Origin: Pseudomonas thivervalensis | GTDB lineage: Bacteria > Pseudomonadota > Gammaproteobacteria > Pseudomonadales > Pseudomonadaceae | Assembly (NCBI RefSeq): GCF_001269655.1 | Contig: NZ_LHVE01000020.1 | Coordinates: 558,001 to 622,000, forward strand | Direction of reading: 5' to 3' | Length of the DNA: 64,000 bases | Shown: positions 10,263-19,019 of the stretch, piece by piece | How positions within the stretch are numbered: position 1 is the first letter of the stretch | Layout: each line of letters opens with the position of its first letter | Program-made: the position numbers and the translations under genes | Notes under the pieces: generated by a model | The model's input: only the letters and a program-made list of their open reading frames with translations | Databases searched by the model: none | What the model was told of the DNA's origin: nothing

Positions 10263-11810
10263 TCAGGTTTTCCAGGCGCCCGCCAGGCTCGCCAGCGCGA
10301 TGTCTATCGCCGCTGGCGGGACGGCCGCGAACCCCAGCACCAGCCCGGCACGCACCTGGGACGACGTCGTGGTGGGCAACCAATAACTACTCAAGCCATT
10401 GACCTCGACACCTACGCTGACCGCCTGGGCGATCAGTTCGCGCTCACGCTCAACGCTGTCCACCGGCACGGTGACATGCAGCCCGGCCACCACCGTGGGC
10501 ATGGCTCCGACGCCTGCAATCGCGTTCGGCCAGCCCGCCAGCAACGCGTCACGCCGAGCCAGGGCGGCCCTGCGCATCCGCCGGATATGCCGCTGGAAAT
10601 GCCCGGCGGCCATGAACTCGGCCATCACCGCCTGGGTGCTGACTTCGGAGTGACGCACGTCCACGGCGCGGCGCCGGGCGAAGGCATCGACCAAGCCTGG
10701 CGGCAGCACCAGGTAGCCCAGGCGCAGGGCCGGGAACGCCACTTTGCCGAACGTGCCGACGTAAAGCACCCGGCCTTGGCGATCCAATGCCGCCAAGGGC
10801 GCCAGCGGTGCGCCGCTGTAGCGGTACTCGCCATCGTAGTCGTCCTCGACGATCCAGCCGTCATTGCGTTCGGCCCAGGCCAGCAGCTCCAGGCGCCGTG
10901 GCAGGCTCATGACGACCCCGGTCGGGTACTGGTGGGACGGGGTGACATAGGCCAGTCGACAGTGGCTCAACCCACCGAGCGCTGCGCAATCCAAGCCATC
11001 GCCATCGACCGGCACGCCCCTGACGTCGGCACCGGCCACGGCGAACGCATGCCCGGCCGCGCGATAGCCGGGGTTTTCCACCGCCACGACGTCACCCGGG
11101 TCCACCAGCAGCTGTGCACAAAGGCTAATGCCCTGCTGGGCGCCGCTGGTGATCACAATTTGTTCAGCCGTGCACTGCAACCCTCGGGAGCTGCGCAAGT
11201 AGGCGGCGATCAGTCCGCGCAAGCGCGCATCTCCCTGGGAATCGCCATAACACAGCTGTTGCAGGTCCGGCTTGCGCCAGAAAGCCGCATTCAGCTTGGC
11301 CCAGACGTCGAAAGGGAACAGATCGAACGCCGGTACACCGACCCTGAACGCTCGCGGCGGGCCGCTGGGTGGCTGAGGCAAATGGTGTTTTTCGACGCGG
11401 TTCAGCGCACCGCTGTGGATAACTTTACTGGATGGAACCACAGGCAAATCGAGCCAATCTGTGGATAAGGCTGTGGGTAAGCCTGTTGAAAACCCTGTGG
11501 ATACTTTTGTGGATATGTTTTTCAACGGGAGTGTCGTCGAGGACAGTTTCGCCACGTAAGTCCCGTCTCCGACCCGCCCTTCGATGAAACCCTCGGCATA
11601 GAGCTGGTCGTAGGCCCGTACCACGCTGTTGCGCGAGATCGACAACGCTGCCGCCAGATCACGGCTGGCCGGCAGGCGCGTGCCACTGGCCAGTCGTCCG
11701 TCCAGAATCCGGGCACGCAATGCCTGGTAAAGCTGACGGCTGAGCCCCTGGCGGCGGTCCAGTTCGATGCCAGCGGGATTGAACGACAGTGGCGGCGCGG
11801 CGTTGTGCAT
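10263..11810 (-). CDS. MocR-type transcriptional regulator (GntR HTH plus aminotransferase fold)
   Basis: An N-terminal winged helix (LSRQLYQALRARILDGRL, then LPASRDLAAALSISRNSVVRAYDQL) is fused to a class I aminotransferase-like PLP domain with the Schiff-base lysine in YVGTFGK. MocR proteins sense PLP or amino-compound aldimines and usually act on the divergent gene, here the PaiB-like gene at 11911. The linker between the domains is unusual: it is serine/threonine-rich and encoded by a 12-bp tandem repeat (11460-11516). Start: ATG at 11810 or, 12 nt upstream, 11822. The 3' end converges on the giant toxin gene with a 34-bp gap. Confidence 0.88.
   Translation of the reverse strand: MHNAAPPLSFNPAGIELDRRQGLSRQLYQALRARILDGRLASGTRLPASRDLAAALSISRNSVVRAYDQLYAEGFIEGRVGDGTYVAKLSSTTLPLKNISTKVSTGFSTGLPTALSTDWLDLPVVPSSKVIHSGALNRVEKHHLPQPPSGPPRAFRVGVPAFDLFPFDVWAKLNAAFWRKPDLQQLCYGDSQGDARLRGLIAAYLRSSRGLQCTAEQIVITSGAQQGISLCAQLLVDPGDVVAVENPGYRAAGHAFAVAGADVRGVPVDGDGLDCAALGGLSHCRLAYVTPSHQYPTGVVMSLPRRLELLAWAERNDGWIVEDDYDGEYRYSGAPLAPLAALDRQGRVLYVGTFGKVAFPALRLGYLVLPPGLVDAFARRRAVDVRHSEVSTQAVMAEFMAAGHFQRHIRRMRRAALARRDALLAGWPNAIAGVGAMPTVVAGLHVTVPVDSVERERELIAQAVSVGVEVNGLSSYWLPTTTSSQVRAGLVLGFAAVPPAAIDIALASLAGAWKT
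11414..11516. repeat. 12-bp tandem repeat carrying DnaA-box-like 9-mers
   Basis: On the + strand TGTGGATAA occurs at 11414 and 11460, with one-mismatch relatives TGTGGGTAA (11472), TGTGGATAC (11496) and TGTGGATAT (11508). The last four sit on a strict 12-bp register (11460, 11472, 11496, 11508; a more degenerate unit lies at 11484). Translated on the - strand this gives units STKV-STGF-STGL-PTAL-STDW in the MocR interdomain linker. TGTGGATAA is the complement of the consensus DnaA box TTATCCACA. Confidence 0.8.
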
Positions 11811-11910
11811 GACAGCCCTCACGAATGGACCTATCGAATTGGCCAGAAGTGGCTCTTACAACAGACCAATAGCCTGCCTAGGATGCTCGCATTCGCCAAG
11901 GAAAATCATC

Positions 11911-12552
11911 ATGTACAACCCCAAAGCCTTTGCTGTCGAAGACCTGCCCCAACTGCACCAGATGATGGGCGACTGCCGCCTGGCCGTATTGGTCACCCAC
12001 GGTGAACATGGTTTGCAGGCCAGCCACCTACCGCTATTGCTGGACCCGCAACAGGGGCCGAATGGCAGCCTCTACGGGCACATGGCCCGGGCCAATCCAC
12101 AATGGCGCGATCTCGAAGCGGGCGCCGAGGCCCTGGTGATCTTCGCCGGTGCCGAGGCTTACGTCAGCCCGGCTTTCTACCCGAGCAAGGCCGAACACGG
12201 CAAAGTCGTGCCAACCTGGAACTACGTGGCCGTACACGCCTACGGCAGTGCCGAGGTGTTCAGCGACCCTCATCGCCTGCGCAATCTGGTCAGCGCCCTC
12301 ACCGACCGCCACGAATCCACTCGCGAACAGCCATGGAAGCTCGATGATGCACCGGCCGAGTACATCGACAGCATTCTCAAGGCCATCGTCGGCTTCGCCC
12401 TGCCCATCCAGCGTTTGGAAGGCAAGCGCAAGCTCAGCCAGAACCGCAGCCCCGCCGATGTCGCCGGGGTACGCAACGGACTCGCCGCCAGCCCCGATCC
12501 GCAGGACCGGGTCCTCGCCCACCTGATGCCTGAACAATCGTCCAAGGAGTGA
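11911..12552 (+). CDS. PaiB-family FMN-binding protein
   Basis: This 213-residue flavin-binding split-barrel protein resembles PaiB, known in Bacillus as an FMN-binding negative regulator. Typical features are the N-terminal YNPKAFAVED..QLHQMM, SHLPLLLDP and the central KVVPTWNYVAVHAYG motif. ATG 11911 is chosen because AAGGA lies 9 nt upstream; an open frame runs further upstream but has no better start. It is divergent from the MocR gene (100-bp gap, likely shared promoter) and followed two bases later by a GNAT gene, paralleling the Bacillus paiA-paiB acetyltransferase/flavoprotein pairing. A role in polyamine or amine metabolism is inference. Confidence 0.85.
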   Translation: MYNPKAFAVEDLPQLHQMMGDCRLAVLVTHGEHGLQASHLPLLLDPQQGPNGSLYGHMARANPQWRDLEAGAEALVIFAGAEAYVSPAFYPSKAEHGKVVPTWNYVAVHAYGSAEVFSDPHRLRNLVSALTDRHESTREQPWKLDDAPAEYIDSILKAIVGFALPIQRLEGKRKLSQNRSPADVAGVRNGLAASPDPQDRVLAHLMPEQSSKE

Positions 12553-12554
12553 AC

Positions 12555-13001
12555 ATGAGCCAACTCGACATCCGCCGCGTCAGCACCGACGACCACGCCG
12601 CCTGGCTGCCGCTGTGGCAAGCCTACCTGCGCTTCTACAACACCGAATTGCCGGACGCGGTGACCCGAAGCACCTGGCAGCGCTTGCTCGATGAACGTGA
12701 ACCGACCCATGCTGCCCTGGCCTGGCAGGGCGACACGGCGGTGGGCCTGGTGCACTTTATCTATCACCGGTCGAACTGGAGCATCGAGAATTCCTGCTAC
12801 CTGCAAGACCTGCTGGTGACGCAACAGAGCCGTGGCACCGGTGTGGGTCGCCAGCTCATCGAGTTCGTCTACGCCACCGCCAAGGCCGACGGTTGCTGCA
12901 AGGTGCACTGGTTGACCCACGAAACCAACGCCACGGCGATCCAACTCTACGCGCGCATCGCCGAGCGCCCAGGCTTCATTCAATTTCGCAAAGCCCTTTA
13001 A
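12555..13001 (+). CDS. GNAT-family N-acetyltransferase
   Basis: This 148-residue single-domain acetyltransferase has the acetyl-CoA pyrophosphate-binding motif A in DLLVTQQSRGTGVGRQLIEF (about 91-110) and the C-terminal E-T-N-A-T-A-I-x-L-Y segment typical of the superfamily. ATG 12555 has AAGGAG five nt upstream, overlapping the end of the PaiB-like gene, so translation is probably coupled. Substrate is unknown; the company of PaiB and MocR suggests a small amine. Confidence 0.88.
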   Translation: MSQLDIRRVSTDDHAAWLPLWQAYLRFYNTELPDAVTRSTWQRLLDEREPTHAALAWQGDTAVGLVHFIYHRSNWSIENSCYLQDLLVTQQSRGTGVGRQLIEFVYATAKADGCCKVHWLTHETNATAIQLYARIAERPGFIQFRKAL

Positions 13002-13011
13002 GGAGCGCCGC

Positions 13012-13683
13012 ATGTCGTCTTCACTCGCTGATTGGAAAGGTGCGCCGGCACCCTCCGCGCAGTTGCTCGAAGGGCGTTTCATCCGCCTGGAAAAACTCGA
13101 CCCGGCGCGACACGCCGATGGCCTGTGGCAAGCCCTTGAAGGGCCCGGGGCTGACCCGAAACTCTGGGATTACTTGCCCTATGGCCCGTTCAAGGAGCGC
13201 GGCGCGTTCGATGCCTGGCTGAACAACCATGCCGCCAACACCGACCCGTATTTCTTCAGCGTGATCGACCGCGCCAGCGGCGAGGTGCAGGGCATTCTCA
13301 GCCTCATGTCGATCGTGCCGGCCCAGGGCCGCATCGAGATCGGCCATGTGACGTTCGGCGCGCCGATGCAGCGCTCGCCAAAAAGCACCGAGGCGGTATA
13401 TCTGCTGGCAAAAGAATCGTTCGCCCTGGGATATCGCCGCCTGGAATGGAAGTGCAACAACGCCAACGCCCGCTCCAAATATGCAGCCGAGCGGCTGGGG
13501 TTCACGTTCGAAGGCGTGTTCCGCCAGCACATGGTGGTCAAGGGCCAGAACCGCGACACCGCCTGGTACTCGATGCTGGATTCGGAATGGCCCGCCATCG
13601 GCGCCGGGTTCGAACGCTGGTTGAGCGAGGAGAACCAGCGCGAGGACGGGCAAGTGCGCGGTTTGGTGGAATGCCGGTCCTAG
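13012..13683 (+). CDS. GNAT-family N-acetyltransferase (RimJ/RimL type)
   Basis: This 223-residue protein starts with the RimJ/RimL-like layout (LEGRFIRLEKLDPARHADGLWQAL), followed by GHVTFGAPMQRSPKSTEAVYLLAKESFALGYRRLEWKCNNANARSK, the region binding acetyl-CoA in this subfamily, and a C-terminal AERLGFTFEGVFRQH. ATG 13012 is preceded by AAGGAG. It is third in the PaiB-GNAT-GNAT operon, ten bases after the previous stop. Substrate not identifiable from sequence. Confidence 0.87.
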   Translation: MSSSLADWKGAPAPSAQLLEGRFIRLEKLDPARHADGLWQALEGPGADPKLWDYLPYGPFKERGAFDAWLNNHAANTDPYFFSVIDRASGEVQGILSLMSIVPAQGRIEIGHVTFGAPMQRSPKSTEAVYLLAKESFALGYRRLEWKCNNANARSKYAAERLGFTFEGVFRQHMVVKGQNRDTAWYSMLDSEWPAIGAGFERWLSEENQREDGQVRGLVECRS

Positions 13684-13743
13684 GTTCGATGCCAACCACC
13701 TAACGTGGCTGGCCGGAATCCAATCTCCGCCTCACCACGACAC

Positions 13744-13876
13744 TTGTGGCGAGGGAGCTTGCTCCCGCTGAGGTGCAAAGCAGCCCTATAACCTGCCGCC
13801 TCGGTGGGTCAGGCTGATTGTGTCAGGCCTTTTGGGCTGCTGCGCAGCCCAGCGGGAGCAAGCTCCCTCGCCACAG
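13744..13876. repeat. REP pair (inverted)
   Basis: Two copies of the TGTGGCGAGGGAGCTTGCTC-type REP sequence lie in opposite orientation (13744-13770 and 13851-13876) about 80 bp apart, the REPIN arrangement. The right copy is preceded by a GGGCTG-CTGCG-CAGCCC hairpin. They fill the gap between the second GNAT gene and the convergent giant toxin gene. Confidence 0.8.
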
Positions 13877-13888
13877 AAACGGCTCGAA

Positions 13889-16800
13889 TCAATCTGGTTT
13901 CGACGCCTTGCGTGCGGCCAGGAACGACCGCAGCGATTCAGGTGTCACCCCCGGCCGGGCATATTGCCAGGCCCAATCCGGTATCGATCCACGACGACTC
14001 AAGTAAAGCGCGAGCGCCAGGCGGCTGTGCTCTGCAAGCGTCCCTGGAAAATCAAAATTATTCAGAAAATGCAGGACTTGCCTTGGGGTCACGCCATAGG
14101 CGCCGAGAATGACCTGATGGGCGTGGGCTTCGTCGAGGGTCAGGCTGTCGATCAAGGCGCTGGTGAACGCCGACTCGGAACTCAGCGAATCACGCTGCGC
14201 CAATGTTCGTCGGATATTCTCATCACTGAATTGCGGGCCCACCAAATCTTCCCAGATTCGCCGAGCGCTGCGCGGTGAGATGCCCGGCATATTCTGAATC
14301 GATTGCCACAGGTTCGGGGTCTCGAACAAAACCGCAATCCGGCTATTGGAAGCCATTTGCCCGGAAACGCTGAACAACCCCGTGGCTGTCGACATATTGC
14401 TCTCATCGAGATACCGAACGCCTTGGAGAAAATCCCAAAAACTCACCAAGGCGTCCTGCTGGTAAACCAGATTGCGCAGGTTGCGATCATCGAACGGCCG
14501 CATCCAATCAATATCGATGTCGCCTCTTCTCACCAGCTCTTTGTAACGGCTACCGGCGTATTCGGCGATGATTTGAAGGCGCGCGTCATTCAGCGCCGGA
14601 TTGCGTATCCATGCCGCAAGGGTATTCACCGGAAACAGACCGCCCAGGTTGGAAGCGATCACCGGGCTGCGCAGGAGGGTCTGGGCCCGCGCCAACAAGA
14701 CGGGGTAACGCTCAAGGGACACGATGAGCAAGTCCGTGAGGTCCTCGACCCTGTCGTAGTACATGAACTGGTCCATCAGGTCGATATCGTCAGCGATGAC
14801 GGTGCCCGTTTCACGCTCGAATCGTCTTGCCACGTCCTTCAGGTCGTCGCGATCGACCAAAAGAGCACCCTTGAGCTGTTCGTCGAGTTGATCGTCAGTG
14901 AGCTGGCCGTGCACGGCCTCGTCGTATTTGACGTAGGCCATCTCATTGCGGGGGTGATGGTCTGTCAGGTTACGGGCCCGAACGCCGTACTCAAGCATGA
15001 TGTGCATCACATCTTGGGAGAGCATGAGGAATTCGTTATTGAGCAGTTCGGCGATTTCCCGGCTGTCGATGGGCTGCAACAGCACGTCCTCGAAGAATGC
15101 CTGCAAGGCCTGACTTTTTTGCGTGTAGTACGGAATGCTGCTCAGCATCAGGCGTCCCGGCGGCCGGGGTGATAAATAGCTCCCGATGTATTGCAGGATT
15201 TCCCGTGGTAAGTCACCACGCTTTGCTTGGCTCAACTCCCGGCGGCCCAGCGCTCTACCGTAAAGGTCCAAGTAATTGCGGATCGGCTGAAACAAGCCAT
15301 GTGGATTGGCACCTCCATAGATGACTTGGGTCAGGTCGAGCACTGCCTGCTCGTCCATTATTTCAGCCAGCGTCCGCGCATTATCAGAAAGCGCCTGCTG
15401 AATAACGGAGGGTTGCGCCACCAGGTAGTCATTCACTTCTGGATGCAAGTCGATGTAGTCGGCGACGTCATTACGCAATCCCTGCATCGAAAACCGCTCC
15501 GGTGCCTGCCCCTCATTCAATCCCCGGGCGACGGCATTGAAGAAACAGTCGCCGTCGGCATCGAACTCGATCTCGTTACCCTCGCTCGGCACCAGGTTGT
15601 AATGGTTCTCACCGATTCGCCTCAAGACGACATCTGCGCCGGATCTAAGCGGATGATCGATCGCTGGATAAGCCCGTTCAACCTGCCCCGGGGTAAAACG
15701 CACCGACCAGTCCTGACGCTCCGGCCTTTGCTCGATGATCAACAAGCTGCGGTTGCGTGGCCAATTCGGTAGCCGGGTGATGAGGGCCGGGACCAGGTCC
15801 ATGATCTCGACGTCCCACTCGTTCGGCGTACGCACCAGATTGGCAGCGCTGCGAGGCAATGCGGCAGGCCGCTTGGGGTTTGACGGGCCTGGCTGAGGGG
15901 ACGTCCCCCGCGAGCGCTTGCCGCCGCCCCAGCCGTGTCCTACTGCGCGCCATTCCCCATCGGGCATCCGCGCCACGGTACTCCTCATCACGCCACTGGA
16001 ACGGATACTCAACCCCGTGGCAGGGTCGACGATGTTCGCCTCGGTGGCCCTCAACCGCGTATGGTCGTGCACCCGGAACACCGTTCCGTCGGGTTGCCGC
16101 ACATACACCGGGCGGGTCACGCTCCCCGTGGCGTTCTGTGTGAGCGTGGGGCGATAAAAACCCTGGGGATCCGGCGTGACCCCTTGCAGCAACGACGTAT
16201 CCGTCACCGCATAACGGCGATAAAGCGCCTCTTCCAGCGGCAGTCCGGCTGACGCTTCGGCCGGGTTCTGGCGAGCCGTCATCGCCAGGAAAGTGGACTT
16301 GCCGCGCACCGGAACGCTCACCCCACCGGCCAACCCTTTCTGCACATGGTTGGCCACGCGATCGACGAACGCCAGGGTGGGCAGGTTCGTCGGGACAGCG
16401 CCGGTCTTGAGCACCAGCAAGCCGGTCTTGATGGCGCGCTTGAGCAGCTGGAAACCCGGTATCAGTAGCAGACCAGCCAGGTCAAAAATGAGCTCGACGG
16501 TCATCATCGCCAACTTCACAGCGGTTTGATGACTGATGTCCCGGTTGCTGTTGGAGCGGTGATCCGCGTAGGCGCTTTGGAATTCGACATAGGCCTTATG
16601 AAGAACCTCAAACAGATCGCCGCTCAACAGCACCCCACGAATCAACGGTCGACCGCCTTGCTGCCCCAACAAGCGCTTGATCTGCCCGGGATCCAGCGTG
16701 GAAATGCGCGAACGGAAGTACGCCTGCCATTGTTCTTCCGGCAACAGCCCGGCAATGCCGTCGCTCAGGTCAGCGAACTCGCGGAAATCGTCACCACCGG

Positions 16801-18892
16801 GGCTGTCCGGGAAATAAACGCCCACGGTGCCCTGGATATCCGGGCCGTCCTGATCGGAAAAAATCAATACACCATCGATGCTGACCGCATTATTCAGCGC
16901 ATCTCGCTGCTCTCCTGCCCCGACGCTGCCGCCCAATACCAGTCCATGGACGCAGACCTTGCGCCCGTCGACCCACGCACGCCCCGCCGCTGTCGGTGAA
17001 CCCAGGACCGCGTCCAGCCAGAGAGCCACCCGCTTGCGTGACCTCGGTGGATTGAAAGCCTTATCCAGCACGGAGGCCTTGAACACCTCGTCGCCCCTGA
17101 GCGCGGCCTCGTAGCCCTTGAATTGCAAATTGGCCAGATACGCCGCTTGCCACGCGGCCTTGTATTGAGGTTTGTTCATCTCCCTGCGCAGCAGGGTTTC
17201 ATAACGGCCCCCGACATCAAGCTCGTTCGCCATCCGCGCCAATTGCTGGCCCGTCAACGTGACGAAAAAGCCATTGGCGGGATGCTTGACCCGTTGGCCA
17301 TGTCGATCGAGCAGATAAACCGGCAGGACTTCGCGCATCGCATTCGGGTACTGATGCGGGCGCAGGTTATCGAGCATCAATTGGGTCAGGCTGCTGCTGC
17401 GAAACTGACTCGGACGGGCATTGCCGCCCTGGAACAGCGTGATCATGGTTTTGTCCGGGTCCGGCTCGATGCCCGGATACACGGTGCGCTCAAGGTACTG
17501 CCTGATCTGCTGGCGAGTGAACTGCAGCAACGTCTGCACACCGCCACCCAAGGCGTAGACGGCCTTGAACACCTGCCCTTCCAGACGACGATAATGGGCT
17601 TGCTCGGAGCGGGTCGCGGCCCGGTAGAAACCCGGGCGATTGTTTTCCACCAGGGTTTGCTGGCGCACCGCCAGGGGCTCGGCCAGTGCCAACATGGGCA
17701 AGCTGAGCGCACTTTCCACGCGTTGCGCGAAGGTGTTCAACGCGAGCGTCTCGTTGCCTGGCGCGTTCAAGGCCGTTTCCAGTGCAGCGCTTTGCAACTG
17801 CAGCAGGTCATCCACCGCCACCTCAAACACATGCCCGGACAGTTCGGTCGTTATATCCAGGATGGTGCGCTCCTGCCCATCGTGGGTCGGGTGCACGTTG
17901 CTGATCAGGTCTTGTACCGAGCGGAATCGCTGTAACCCACCTTCCAGGGAGTACAGGAACAACGTCAGGCGATCGGTAAACTTGATCACCATCGCGGCAG
18001 GCCATTTCTGCGGTGCCGCCGTCCCCATGTCCAGCATCACGGTGTAGACGTGGGGAATAGGAGCCAGCAGCAACCGGTTTCGGTCCGCCTTGGCAGGATG
18101 GGTGGTGATGATGTCCAGCAGGCGGTCTTCATCTTTCTGCTGGATGCGCTCACTGGGCGTGAGTTGGGAGGCCGGCCGCCGATCGACTTTGTAAAGGTTG
18201 AAAAGATGCAGGAATCGCAGGGAAAGCCAATGAGCGAAGGCGGCCGCCGTGGTGGGCAGTTCGAGGTTGTCTTCGCGGTAGGGGCGACTGCGAAACAGGG
18301 TCAAGTCGTCGCGAAACTGGCGCTTCACGCGCTCATTCATGGTGGGGTTGGTGAGATAGAGCACCGCCTCCATGGCCCGTAGATCCTGCGCGTCCAGCGG
18401 ATCGACAAACAGGCTGTCAGCCTCCTTCACCGAGTCTGGACGGGTGAAAAAACCCACGCCGCCGCCCGTATAGGTCTCGGGCGTATCCGTCTGCATGCAA
18501 CGCCACAGGACGTCGGTAAAACTCTGCGAAGTCGTCAGCGAGCGCCCGCCGTTGGAGTCAGCCGTGAAGTGCCCCACATAGCAGAAGTCCGGATCAATCT
18601 CATCAGGCCGTGAGGTGCGTAACTTACGCGAGGGGATTTTTGTCTGGAGTGTGTCGACCAGCAAACGTTTGAGCACGCTGTCGAACGTCGGAAGACTGGC
18701 GAACAGACGCGCCAGTTTCGCTTGGTTGGTATCCAGCAAACCCAATAACCTGGCCTGTTCTTTTCCCTTGGGGCTGAGCAAGTCGGCTTGAGCCGCGCTG
18801 TCGGGGCCGCTGGGTAACACGTCGGTGGGTTTGAGGTGGACAACAGAGGGATTCGATGGCGCGCCTGGCGCATCTTCGGAAAAAGTAGACAT
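13889..18892 (-). CDS. Giant DUF6543 protein with candidate permuted OTU protease domain
   Basis: The 1667-residue product is of the same broad DUF6543/dermonecrotic-toxin-like class as the gene at 3182, but has one copy of the core. Residues 1-about 780 carry family blocks (VYLLDRHGQ, GRYETLLRREMN, YFPDSPGGDDFREFADLSDG). A hydrophobic region lies near 797-825. A proline-rich linker has two basic clusters (KRSR 992-995, PKRP 1006-1009). Next come an OTU-type histidine motif NHYNL (H1097) and an OTU-type cysteine motif DADGDCFFNAV (C1116), in the order opposite to classical OTU proteases. The tail to 1667 is helical and unrecognised. No signal peptide; no Shine-Dalgarno is evident before the ATG, where a hairpin lies instead. 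Deubiquitinase-like activity is inference. Confidence 0.8.
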   Translation of the reverse strand: MSTFSEDAPGAPSNPSVVHLKPTDVLPSGPDSAAQADLLSPKGKEQARLLGLLDTNQAKLARLFASLPTFDSVLKRLLVDTLQTKIPSRKLRTSRPDEIDPDFCYVGHFTADSNGGRSLTTSQSFTDVLWRCMQTDTPETYTGGGVGFFTRPDSVKEADSLFVDPLDAQDLRAMEAVLYLTNPTMNERVKRQFRDDLTLFRSRPYREDNLELPTTAAAFAHWLSLRFLHLFNLYKVDRRPASQLTPSERIQQKDEDRLLDIITTHPAKADRNRLLLAPIPHVYTVMLDMGTAAPQKWPAAMVIKFTDRLTLFLYSLEGGLQRFRSVQDLISNVHPTHDGQERTILDITTELSGHVFEVAVDDLLQLQSAALETALNAPGNETLALNTFAQRVESALSLPMLALAEPLAVRQQTLVENNRPGFYRAATRSEQAHYRRLEGQVFKAVYALGGGVQTLLQFTRQQIRQYLERTVYPGIEPDPDKTMITLFQGGNARPSQFRSSSLTQLMLDNLRPHQYPNAMREVLPVYLLDRHGQRVKHPANGFFVTLTGQQLARMANELDVGGRYETLLRREMNKPQYKAAWQAAYLANLQFKGYEAALRGDEVFKASVLDKAFNPPRSRKRVALWLDAVLGSPTAAGRAWVDGRKVCVHGLVLGGSVGAGEQRDALNNAVSIDGVLIFSDQDGPDIQGTVGVYFPDSPGGDDFREFADLSDGIAGLLPEEQWQAYFRSRISTLDPGQIKRLLGQQGGRPLIRGVLLSGDLFEVLHKAYVEFQSAYADHRSNSNRDISHQTAVKLAMMTVELIFDLAGLLLIPGFQLLKRAIKTGLLVLKTGAVPTNLPTLAFVDRVANHVQKGLAGGVSVPVRGKSTFLAMTARQNPAEASAGLPLEEALYRRYAVTDTSLLQGVTPDPQGFYRPTLTQNATGSVTRPVYVRQPDGTVFRVHDHTRLRATEANIVDPATGLSIRSSGVMRSTVARMPDGEWRAVGHGWGGGKRSRGTSPQPGPSNPKRPAALPRSAANLVRTPNEWDVEIMDLVPALITRLPNWPRNRSLLIIEQRPERQDWSVRFTPGQVERAYPAIDHPLRSGADVVLRRIGENHYNLVPSEGNEIEFDADGDCFFNAVARGLNEGQAPERFSMQGLRNDVADYIDLHPEVNDYLVAQPSVIQQALSDNARTLAEIMDEQAVLDLTQVIYGGANPHGLFQPIRNYLDLYGRALGRRELSQAKRGDLPREILQYIGSYLSPRPPGRLMLSSIPYYTQKSQALQAFFEDVLLQPIDSREIAELLNNEFLMLSQDVMHIMLEYGVRARNLTDHHPRNEMAYVKYDEAVHGQLTDDQLDEQLKGALLVDRDDLKDVARRFERETGTVIADDIDLMDQFMYYDRVEDLTDLLIVSLERYPVLLARAQTLLRSPVIASNLGGLFPVNTLAAWIRNPALNDARLQIIAEYAGSRYKELVRRGDIDIDWMRPFDDRNLRNLVYQQDALVSFWDFLQGVRYLDESNMSTATGLFSVSGQMASNSRIAVLFETPNLWQSIQNMPGISPRSARRIWEDLVGPQFSDENIRRTLAQRDSLSSESAFTSALIDSLTLDEAHAHQVILGAYGVTPRQVLHFLNNFDFPGTLAEHSRLALALYLSRRGSIPDWAWQYARPGVTPESLRSFLAARKASKPD

Positions 18893-18900
18893 TCAAGGGC

Positions 18901-18922
18901 CCGGTTTGATTGAGGAAACCGG
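18901..18922. other. Hairpin in the 5' leader of the second giant toxin gene
   Basis: CCGGTTT and AAACCGG form a 7-bp stem around an 8-nt loop; GGG/CCC just outside can extend it past one mismatch. It ends 9 bases before the toxin's ATG (18892, - strand), where a ribosome-binding site would be expected but is not seen. A 12-bp palindrome, ATACATATGTAT, sits further upstream at 18953-18964. Translational control is possible but untested. Confidence 0.4.
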
Positions 18923-19019
18923 ACCCTATCCCGTCGCAAAAGCGCAAATGACATACATATGTATAGGCATCGCCGCGCAAGCGACGAGAATCGTAAGCTT
19001 GGATGTCCTGCCCGGCTAC

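Noticed and set aside
11414..11516. Replication origin suggested by the DnaA-box-like cluster
   Set aside because: The 9-mers are inside a coding region, lack an AT-rich unwinding element, and no dnaA/gyrB/rpmH neighbourhood is present; kept only as an unusual repeat.
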